From contig NZ_RBAK01000006.1 of the NCBI RefSeq assembly GCF_003626595.1, positions 248,001 through 312,000 on the forward strand: a stretch of DNA of 64,000 nt, written 5' to 3'. The DNA comes from Micromonospora endolithica. GTDB lineage: Bacteria > Actinomycetota > Actinomycetes > Mycobacteriales > Micromonosporaceae. Below, one piece after another: positions 57,719-64,000 of this stretch (its first letter is position 1; each line of letters starts with the position of its first letter). The translations under genes and the position numbers were made by a program. The notes under the pieces were generated by a model. The model saw only the letters and a program-made list of their open reading frames with translations. It made no database searches and was not told where the DNA came from.

Positions 57719-58516
57719 TCAGCCGGTGGTGGCGTTCAGCGCCGGCAGGTAGCCGGCGGAGTGGCCGCTGGCGTTCGGGTGGTACGACTCGACGATCGGC
57801 CAGGTGGTCCCGTTGATCCACGGGCTGGCGGCGCAGACGCCGTGCCCGGCGAACCGGCCGCGTACGTCGACGTAGGTGAAGCCGGCGGCGCCGGCCCGGG
57901 CGGAGATGACGTTCGACATGGTGTCCGAGCCGCCGTTGAGCAGTCCGCGCTTGTACGCGCTGATGCTGCCGAAGCCGCAGCTGCCCAGCTCGAACAGGCG
58001 CGGGTAGCCGAGCACCACCACCCGGGCGTTGGGTGCCCGGTTGCGGATGGCCGCGTACGTCTCGTTCAGCCGGCCGGGGAGCGTGTTCGTGATGTAGGAC
58101 GTCGCGGTGTTCACCGCGCTCGCGCAGCTGCTGTCGCTGCCCAGCCGGCAGGTGGTCACCACGTCGGCGAAGCCGGCGTCGTTGCCGCCGACGGAGATGG
58201 TCACCAGGTCGGTGCCGGAGTTCAGCGCGCCGAGCTGGCCGCTGAGCACCTCCCGGGTGGTGGCGCCGGAGCAGGCGACGAACTGGAAGGTGGCCACGGT
58301 GTGGGTGTTGGCCCACAGCCGCGGGTACGCCTGGGGCCCGCGCCGGCAGGAGCCGCTGGTCCCGTCGTAGTTGTTGGTGCCGACGCCCGAGGAGTACGAG
58401 TCGCCGAGGGCGGCGTAGTCGGTGCCGGCGGCGGCGGCCGGGGTGGCGGTGAGGGTGGTCGCGAGCAGGACGCCGGCGGCCAGGCTGCCGAGGGTGGGGA
58501 ACAGCCGTAGACGCAT
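57719..58516 (-). CDS. secreted SGNH/GDSL hydrolase (lipase-like)
   Basis: A 265-aa exported esterase/lipase (signal to about Ala30). Block I is ALGDSYSSGVG with Ser40 as nucleophile, the Asn block is ISVGGNDAGF, and the final block SYHPNASGH has the catalytic His. Six Cys suggest three disulfides, as in Streptomyces extracellular lipases of this group. It cleaves an ester outside the cell, substrate unknown. Upstream lies the palindrome TACCGACCGGTA, the form of a TetR operator. Confidence 0.9.
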   Translation of the reverse strand: MRLRLFPTLGSLAAGVLLATTLTATPAAAAGTDYAALGDSYSSGVGTNNYDGTSGSCRRGPQAYPRLWANTHTVATFQFVACSGATTREVLSGQLGALNSGTDLVTISVGGNDAGFADVVTTCRLGSDSSCASAVNTATSYITNTLPGRLNETYAAIRNRAPNARVVVLGYPRLFELGSCGFGSISAYKRGLLNGGSDTMSNVISARAGAAGFTYVDVRGRFAGHGVCAASPWINGTTWPIVESYHPNASGHSAGYLPALNATTG

Positions 58517-58562
58517 TCAGGACCTCCGATGGGGTGGGAGGTCCTTGTCGTAACATGTTCTC

Positions 58563-58574
58563 TACCGACCGGTA
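58563..58574 (-). promoter_or_regulatory. candidate TetR-type operator before SGNH gene
   Basis: TACCGACCGGTA (5-bp arms around AC), with a second small palindrome AACATGTT next to it. They lie about 50 bp upstream of the SGNH gene start. Confidence 0.45.
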
Positions 58575-58695
58575 ACAATGTCCGACCGGGTTTCGACGTC
58601 GGGTGCGAAAGTGGGTACCCGGGGGTTGCCGAACGACCATCGCATCGACAAAGGTGGATGTGTATGTCCGGTCGCTGGTCGTCGGCACACGACGA

Positions 58696-58731
58696 ACGAC
58701 CGCGAGCGCCCCGAAGGGCACTCGCGGTCGT
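58696..58731 (-). terminator. terminator of the 211-aa membrane protein gene
   Basis: ACGACCGCGAGCGCCC (58696-58711) and GGGCACTCGCGGTCGT (58716-58731) form a 16-bp stem with one mismatch and a 4-nt CGAA loop. Confidence 0.75.
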
Positions 58732-58787
58732 GATCGGTCGGTCCGCCGGTCCGGGCCGGCAGAGTTATCAGGCGGGTCAGTCCCGGC

Positions 58788-59423
58788 TCAGCGGCTGGAC
58801 GAGGCCATCTTCCGGCCGACGGCGCCCAGGGCCGCCATCTTGCCCATCTTCCGCGTCCCCCGCGCCGAGCCCATCGAGCCGCCGCGGGCGAGCATCCCCC
58901 GGAAGACCTGCCCCGGCTTCTGCTGCTCACCCATGTACGCGGTGACCACGATCAGCGCGCCGGTCAGCGCCGGGATCGCCCACTGGAGCATCCTCATCTG
59001 CCGTTGGCAGGACGCCACGTTCGACGGCGTCTGGTGGTTCGGCTCGGTGATCCCCTCGACCGGCGGGTTGCCGGCCTTCTCCAGTCGCATGCCGAGCAGG
59101 CGACTGTAGCCGGTGACCGCCAGCGCGCCGACCGTCAGCGCGGTCTTCAACGTACTGGTCCTCGCCACCCCCGCCTGGGAGAGCACCCGGGGGCTCTCGG
59201 TCACCAGCTCCCCGACGGCCCCCGCCAGGTGGGCGCCGATGGCCGCCGCGTTGACCGGGGTCCACCGGGCCCAGCCCGCCGAGGCGACCGGCAGGCGCTG
59301 AGTCGAGTCGTTGATCTGTGCCGCCGCGCCGTTGACGCCGAAAGCCCCCATCAGCGAGCCTCCGAACCAGGCCGCCAGGCCCAGATCGTGCATCGAGCGC
59401 AGTGCGGTGTGCCGTTCGGACAT
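58788..59423 (-). CDS. multi-helix membrane protein, unknown function
   Basis: A 211-aa protein with about four hydrophobic segments (DLGLAAWFGGSLMGAFGVNGAAAQ, VNAAAIGAHLAGAVGEL, LKTALTVGALAVTGYSRLLG and WAIPALTGALIVVTAYMG) and a basic, Gly/Ser-rich tail. ATG 59423 is preferred because GGAAGGGG lies six bases upstream; GTG 59438 would add five residues. No family is recognised; similar proteins are widespread in actinobacteria as hypothetical membrane proteins. Confidence 0.7.
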   Translation of the reverse strand: MSERHTALRSMHDLGLAAWFGGSLMGAFGVNGAAAQINDSTQRLPVASAGWARWTPVNAAAIGAHLAGAVGELVTESPRVLSQAGVARTSTLKTALTVGALAVTGYSRLLGMRLEKAGNPPVEGITEPNHQTPSNVASCQRQMRMLQWAIPALTGALIVVTAYMGEQQKPGQVFRGMLARGGSMGSARGTRKMGKMAALGAVGRKMASSSR

Positions 59424-59564
59424 CTGATCCCCTTCCACCGTGTCGGGCGGTGCGGCTTACCCACCGCCCGACCGGCTAATCCCGGCCCGCACCAGGCGAT
59501 ACGCCGCGTCCTCCCCGGATCCGCCCAGGCTCGGCCGGACCCGCACCGGCCCGACGCGGGGCGC

Positions 59565-60419
59565 TCACCGCCCGACGGCGAAGCGGGCCACCCGGCGCGC
59601 CAGCGGCGCGCCGGCGCGTACCCAGGTGAAGTGGTCCATCCGGGCGCCGGACTGCGCCTCGGTGTAGTGCTCGCGCGCGACGGGCGCCGCGACCAGCTTC
59701 GCGCAGAGGTGGTCGAGGGTCGCGTGCGGCGTGTACTGGTCGTGGTCCACGCTGACCGCGAGGACCGGGGTGCGGATCCGGCGTACCGCGGCCTCGGTGT
59801 CCACCCCGTCCAGGCGCGGGAAACGGCCGGTGCGCGCGGTGTGCGCCCAGTCCCGGATCACCCCGCGCGCCTGCCGGCCGCCGAAACCCCAGCCGGGCCA
59901 GACCCCGAGCAGCCGGGACACCGCCGCGATCCCCTGGGTGTACGGCAGGACCCCGTACCCGCGCAGGCCGGGGTAGCGGCGCCACCAGGGCAGGCCGACC
60001 GCGACCAGGGCCAGGCCGTCCACGTCGTGTCCCTCCCGCAGCGCCAGGTGCAGCACCGACGCCTGGCCGCCGAGGGAGTGCCCGAGCAGGATCGTCCGGC
60101 GCCCGTCGCGCAACGGCTTCAGCGCGGCGAGCACCGCGCCGATGTCGTCGACGAGTTCGGCGTAGCCGTACCGGCAGCCCCGGCTCGGGGTCGGCGTGCT
60201 CTCCCCGGTGCCCCGCAGGTCGGCCACGGCCACGGCCAGGCCGGCGTCGCGCAGCGCGGCGGCGAACGGCCGGTAGTAGCGCGCCCGGACCCCCATCGCC
60301 GGCACGATCAGCACCACCGGGGCGTCGGGCACGCCGTCCGGCTCCGGGTACACCTGGAGGCCGATCCGGGCCCCGTCGACCTCGACGAACTCCTGCCGGT
60401 AATCCACCGTCGCGTTCAC
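59565..60419 (-). CDS. alpha/beta hydrolase
   Basis: A 284-aa serine hydrolase: VVLIVPAMGVRARYYRPFAAAL (oxyanion region), the nucleophile elbow GHSLGG (Ser about residue 115), and AVSVDHDQYTPHATLDHLCAKL with the acid region; HFTWV near the end carries the likely His. It is similar to the YheT/prolyl-aminopeptidase-like group, substrate unknown. GTG 60419 is leaderless with TAGCCT six bases upstream. No partner gene is seen. Confidence 0.85.
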   Translation of the reverse strand: MNATVDYRQEFVEVDGARIGLQVYPEPDGVPDAPVVLIVPAMGVRARYYRPFAAALRDAGLAVAVADLRGTGESTPTPSRGCRYGYAELVDDIGAVLAALKPLRDGRRTILLGHSLGGQASVLHLALREGHDVDGLALVAVGLPWWRRYPGLRGYGVLPYTQGIAAVSRLLGVWPGWGFGGRQARGVIRDWAHTARTGRFPRLDGVDTEAAVRRIRTPVLAVSVDHDQYTPHATLDHLCAKLVAAPVAREHYTEAQSGARMDHFTWVRAGAPLARRVARFAVGR

Positions 60420-60508
60420 CGACCCAGGCTACGACCCGTACCTACCGGCGGGTAACCAGCGGTGACCGCCGTCACCCGGCGGAGCGTGCGGGCTCTGCCC
60501 GCCGTCGG

Positions 60509-61738
60509 TCAGGCCACCGCCGGGACCGGCCGGGCGGCGGTGCCGATCGCGGCGTAGACGGCACCCAACTGCTCGGCGCACCGCTTCCAGGAGTACCGGA
60601 TGCGGATCCGGTCCAGCGCGGCGGTCGCGTACGCGAACCGGCGCACCCGGTCGGCGAGCAGCCGGCGGACGGCGGCACCGAGGGCCCGCGGGTCGCGCGG
60701 CGGCACCAGGTCCCCGGTCAGCCCGTGCACCACCGAGTCGCCGACGCCACCGACGTCGGTGCCGACCACCGGTACGCCGCACGCCATCGCCTCCAGCGCC
60801 CGCGCGCCGGACGGGTCGTACCAGCCGGCGCTGACCAGCAGGTCCGCCGAGCGGTACCAGGCGCCCAACTGCCGGCGGGGAACCGCACCGACGAGCTTCA
60901 CCCGGTCGGCGACCCCGCACGACTCGGCCAGGGCGGTCAACCGGCGGGCGAATCCGTCCGCGGGCAGCAGGTCGGCCGGTGGGCCGCCGACCACCACGCA
61001 CTCGGCCTCCGGTACGCCGGGCAACGCCCGCACCACGTCCTGCAGGCCGGTGCGCTCCACCATCGGGCCGACGGTGATGATCCGGGGTCGGGCCTTCTCG
61101 CGCGGGACCACCGGCCCGTCCGGGCGGAACAGCTCCTGGTCGACCCCGGAGGGGACCAGCGCCATCCGGGACCGGGGCACACCCAGCCGCAGCAGTTCGC
61201 CGACCTCGTCCTGGCACTGCACCACCACCCGGTCGACCGCCCGGCCCAACGCCCGCTCGTACCCGATCCGTCCCGGCGGACCGGCGTCCCGGGCGCCCTG
61301 GTGGCGCTTCCCGAAGCTGCCCAACCCGTGGTAGGTCAGCACCACCGGCACCCCGGTCCGCCGCCCCGCGTGCACGGTGGCCAGGCCACTCAGCCAGAAG
61401 TGCGCGTGCGCCACGTCCGGCGTCCAGCCGCCGGTGTGCCACTGACCGGCCAGCCAGCGGCCGAACTCGCCCATGTACGGCAGCAGCTCGTCCCTCGGCA
61501 CCCGCACCGCCGGGCCGGCCGGCACGTGGCACACCTGGTAACCGTCGGCGGCGACGACGTCCGGCAGGGCGGTGGAGTCGCGGCGGGTGTAGACCCGCAC
61601 GTCGTGTCCCTCGCCGGCCAGCGCCGCCGCCAGGTCCGCCACATGGGTGTGCTGCTCGCCCAGGTGCTGCTCGCCGATGCGCGGCTCGCCGAGGACGACG
61701 AGTGGACTGGCGTGCTCCGAGATCATCGCGATGCGCAT
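60509..61738 (-). CDS. GT4-family glycosyltransferase
   Basis: A 409-aa GT-B fold enzyme. The N-terminal half begins IAMISEHASPLVVLG and contains AHFWLSGLATVHAGRRTGVP; the C-terminal half has RIITVGPMVERTGLQDVVRAL and the donor-site motif GARALEAMACGVPVVGTDVGGVGDSVV. It transfers a sugar from an activated donor to an unknown acceptor, possibly in the cell envelope. GAGGAGG lies before the ATG. It is a single gene divergent from the methyltransferase. Confidence 0.88.
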   Translation of the reverse strand: MRIAMISEHASPLVVLGEPRIGEQHLGEQHTHVADLAAALAGEGHDVRVYTRRDSTALPDVVAADGYQVCHVPAGPAVRVPRDELLPYMGEFGRWLAGQWHTGGWTPDVAHAHFWLSGLATVHAGRRTGVPVVLTYHGLGSFGKRHQGARDAGPPGRIGYERALGRAVDRVVVQCQDEVGELLRLGVPRSRMALVPSGVDQELFRPDGPVVPREKARPRIITVGPMVERTGLQDVVRALPGVPEAECVVVGGPPADLLPADGFARRLTALAESCGVADRVKLVGAVPRRQLGAWYRSADLLVSAGWYDPSGARALEAMACGVPVVGTDVGGVGDSVVHGLTGDLVPPRDPRALGAAVRRLLADRVRRFAYATAALDRIRIRYSWKRCAEQLGAVYAAIGTAARPVPAVA

Positions 61739-61996
61739 GCTTCCTCCTCGATCAGCCGGTCCTGGTCGGCGAGGAACCGGTCGAGCCCGGATCCGGCGGC
61801 GACGCCGGGACCCGCTTGACGAGGTCCCTACCCTCGACCTGCCCGCCTAACCGGCGGAGCGCCGACTTCTCCGACGGCCGATTCGGTCCCTTGTGGAGCC
61901 TCGGTGACCACCGGGTCACCGCTGGTCACCGGCCGGTGACGGTGGGCCGTCCCGAGTAGGCTGCGGGTGTCGTGCACCCGAGTGTGGAGGGGCCGG

Positions 61997-62635
61997 ATGA
62001 CGCGGTCGAAGGTTTCCCGTCCGATGTTCGCGCGGATGTACCCGGGCGCCACCGACGCGATGGACCGGGCCGGCGTGGCCGCGTACCGGCGTCGGCTGGT
62101 CGCCGGCCTGACCGGCGAGGTGGTGGAGGTGGGCGCGGGCAACGGCCGCGTGTTCACGCACTATCCGCCGACGGTGACCCACGTGCTGGCCGTGGAACCG
62201 GAACCGCGACTGCGGGCGGCGGCTTCGTCGGCGGCGGCCGGGGCCCCGGTCCCGGTCACCGTGACCGACGGTCTCGCCGAGGCGCTTCCGGTGGCCGACG
62301 GCGGGGCCGACGCCGTGGTGTTCTCCCTGGTGCTCTGCTCGGTAACGGACCAGGCCGCCGCGCTGCGCGAGGCCCGTCGGGTGCTGCGGCCGGGTGGTCA
62401 GGTGCGCTTCTTCGAGCACGTACGCGCGCAGACGCCCGGCCTGCGCCGGGCGCAACGGGTGGTCGACGCGACCCTGTGGCCGCTGGTCTGCGGCGGCTGT
62501 CACACCGGCCGGGACACAGTGGCCGCGATCCGTGCCGCCGGCTTCACGATCACCGACCTGGACCGCTTCCCCTTCCCGGCCACCGCGATCCCGCTCCCCG
62601 CCACCCCCCACATCCTCGGCACCGCCCACCCCTGA
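61997..62635 (+). CDS. class I SAM-dependent methyltransferase
   Basis: A 212-aa protein. Motif I is GEVVEVGAGNGRVFTHY, with ADAVVFSLVLCSVTD, VLRPGGQVRFFEHV and TITDLDRFPFP further on, as in UbiE/Coq5-like methyltransferases. Cys-rich WPLVCGGCHTGRDT is the usual C-terminal segment of this branch. The substrate is unknown. ATG 61997 is chosen because GGAGGGG lies six bases upstream; GTG 61967 is possible. The gene ends before a large palindrome. Confidence 0.87.
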   Translation: MTRSKVSRPMFARMYPGATDAMDRAGVAAYRRRLVAGLTGEVVEVGAGNGRVFTHYPPTVTHVLAVEPEPRLRAAASSAAAGAPVPVTVTDGLAEALPVADGGADAVVFSLVLCSVTDQAAALREARRVLRPGGQVRFFEHVRAQTPGLRRAQRVVDATLWPLVCGGCHTGRDTVAAIRAAGFTITDLDRFPFPATAIPLPATPHILGTAHP

Positions 62636-62674
62636 CCCTGCCCCCTGACCCTGCCCCCCTTACCGCCCCCTGCT

Positions 62675-62753
62675 CCCCGCGATCTTGCACTTTCGGTCGC
62701 CGTGACGTCGCTTTCGCGGCTTTCGCCCCGACACAAAGTGCAAGATCGCGGGG
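62675..62753. terminator. 19-bp palindromic stem-loop between convergent genes
   Basis: CCCCGCGATCTTGCACTTT (62675-62693) and its exact complement AAAGTGCAAGATCGCGGGG (62735-62753) are separated by 41 nt. It probably acts as a bidirectional terminator; the GATCTTGCACTTT core recalls repeats common in Micromonospora genomes. Confidence 0.75.
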
Positions 62754-62773
62754 GTGGGGGTGGGGGGTGGGGG

Positions 62774-64000
62774 CTAGGAGATGGTGATGGTGCCGGTGGG
62801 GGTGCGGGTGCAGGTGACGTCGCGGGCGGCGGTGGTGGCGGCGCCGGCCAGGCACTGGCCGAGGACCTGGTGGCCGGCGGCGTTCGGGTGCCACGACTCC
62901 TGGCAGGTCTGGAAGTACGTCGCGCAGGTGTTCGCGATCTTCTGGATGGCGATCTTGTCCTTGCCGGAGAGGCTGGTCACCACGGTGCCGTTGGGCGGGC
63001 TGTCCTGGAGGCGGATCGGCGTGGCCAGGGTGCCGGTCGGGCTGGTCGCCGACTCGCAGAGCCGGGCACCGTCGAAGGCGCGCTGCACGTTGAGGTAGAC
63101 CAGGTCGGCGCCGGGGAACTCGGCGGCGAGGGTGTCCCGGCCGGACTTCACGATGCTGCCCAGGCCCTGCGAGAAGCGGTGCCCGGGCAGCAGGCTGGCC
63201 CGGTGGATCGGGCAGCCGCCGGCGTACCGTTCGGCGCCGAGGTCACGGAACTTGTCCCGGGTGTCGTCCCGGCCGTCCTCGGTGTGGAACTTCGGGTCCA
63301 GGTCGAACGGCAGCGGGTTGGTGTAGTCCTGGAAGACGACCCGGTGCTGACCGTCGGCGTCGATCTCGCGCAGCGTGGTGAGGATCTGCCGTACCGCGGC
63401 GGTGGTCTCCGCGGTCGCGGCGCTGATCTGCGCGGCGGTGGCCAGGTCGGCGTCGGAGCAGGGCTGCTGCGGCACCGGCCCGTTCAGGTAGGCCCAGAAC
63501 TCCCACCAGCCGGTCCACGCGTCGGCGATGAACCGGTTGGCGCACTTCTCCGCGACGCTGCCGAAGGTGAACGAGCTGTTGTTCGAGCCGAGCCCGATCA
63601 GCACCAGATCGATGTCGTGGCTCTGGCCGACGGCGCGGAGCTGGGCGAGTTGCGCGGCGACCTGACGACCGTTGGCCCGCGCCGAGGAGGCGGCGGCGAT
63701 GTCGTGCGGCTGGCCGCCGGAGCAGGCCAGGTTGAACCGGTCCTGGATGCCCGGCAGGCTCGCCCGGTGCAGGGACGCGTTGGCCGACCGGTGGCAGAAG
63801 AACGCGTTGTTGTTCGGCGCGGTCCAGCCCGGGAAGCCCTGCGCGACGCCGTTGACGTCGACCACCGGGGCGTACGCGCCGGCGCCCTCACCGCTGATGA
63901 AGCTGTCGCCGAGCGCCACCGCGGCGGTGGGTGGCGCCGCCGTCGCCGGCCCGGACAGGCCGACGGCGGTGGTGAGCGCGGCGGTGGCCACGGCGAGCAC
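62774..64000 (-). CDS. secreted SGNH/GDSL hydrolase (partial at window end)
   Basis: At least 408 aa, with the true start probably beyond the right edge. A signal-peptide-like hydrophobic region comes first (LAVATAALTTAVGLSGPATA), then VALGDSFISGEGAG (block I, nucleophile Ser) and SWHPNAAGHQVLGQCL (catalytic Asp/His block). GLGSNNSSF replaces the usual GGND block, still with Asn. Many Cys suggest disulfides. It is probably an extracellular esterase of unknown substrate and differs clearly in length from the SGNH enzyme at 57.7 kb. Confidence 0.85.
   Translation of the reverse strand: MLAVATAALTTAVGLSGPATAAPPTAAVALGDSFISGEGAGAYAPVVDVNGVAQGFPGWTAPNNNAFFCHRSANASLHRASLPGIQDRFNLACSGGQPHDIAAASSARANGRQVAAQLAQLRAVGQSHDIDLVLIGLGSNNSSFTFGSVAEKCANRFIADAWTGWWEFWAYLNGPVPQQPCSDADLATAAQISAATAETTAAVRQILTTLREIDADGQHRVVFQDYTNPLPFDLDPKFHTEDGRDDTRDKFRDLGAERYAGGCPIHRASLLPGHRFSQGLGSIVKSGRDTLAAEFPGADLVYLNVQRAFDGARLCESATSPTGTLATPIRLQDSPPNGTVVTSLSGKDKIAIQKIANTCATYFQTCQESWHPNAAGHQVLGQCLAGAATTAARDVTCTRTPTGTITIS

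Noticed and set aside
1..64000. tRNA, rRNA, insertion sequence or prophage integrase
   Set aside because: No cloverleaf, ribosomal segment, transposase DDE or recombinase motif was recognised on either strand; this is by eye and a tRNAscan or ISfinder run would be decisive.

Overview
The window is very GC-rich DNA from an actinomycete. Third-position G/C codons, frequent GTG/TTG starts, leaderless TANNNT promoters and a 52-bp GGGGCCCTTCC-type repeat known from Micromonospora and Salinispora point to Micromonosporaceae, most likely Micromonospora; this is inference from style, not a database match. About 48 protein genes are supported. No tRNA, rRNA, CRISPR array, insertion sequence or prophage was seen. 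The first gene (sugar kinase) and the last (SGNH hydrolase) run off the window.

Region 1 (1-2.3 kb): tail of a KDG-type sugar kinase, a small P-loop kinase and an M23 peptidase. Region 2 (2.4-16 kb): a carbohydrate locus with a LacI regulator, a lipoprotein sugar binder, two ABC permeases, a cytoplasmic GH13 alpha-glucosidase, then two large secreted beta-helix enzymes whose catalytic aspartates match GH87 (alpha-1,3-glucanase/mycodextranase). I read it as an alpha-1,3-glucan or nigero-oligosaccharide utilisation locus. Region 3 (16-24.8 kb): housekeeping and accessory genes, namely GNAT, a Pro-rich membrane protein, YidD, an MFS exporter with its HTH regulator and twin operators, a PQQ-type sugar dehydrogenase, a second MFS, a maltokinase-cap protein and an NYN/OST-HTH RNase-like protein.

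Region 4 (24.8-28 kb): a secreted PL1-CBM-PL9 double pectate lyase with a LacI-type operator inside its promoter. The kdgK-like kinase at the left edge and the GH88/105 gene at 51 kb fit the same pectin theme. Region 5 (28-35 kb): DinB, GNAT, Gfo/Idh/MocA, a secreted propeller, a CPA2 antiporter carrying a C-terminal UBP zinc finger, and an alpha/beta hydrolase. Region 6 (35.1-43.7 kb): two giant adjacent genes (1568 and 1210 aa) without recognisable domains, flanked by inverted copies of the 52-bp repeat. This is the strongest candidate for something undescribed.

Region 7 (43.8-54.6 kb): a six-module secreted PA14/propeller/CBM/DUF1080 protein, a BtuF-like protein, zinc alcohol dehydrogenase, GH88/105 hydrolase, an SCP2-like protein coupled to a glycogen-debranching-type enzyme, and a Pr6Pr membrane protein. 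Region 8 (54.6-64 kb): DUF427, an anti-sigma-like membrane protein, DinB, DUF72, two SGNH hydrolases, an alpha/beta hydrolase, a GT4 glycosyltransferase and a methyltransferase. Strong GC hairpins separate most convergent or terminal genes.
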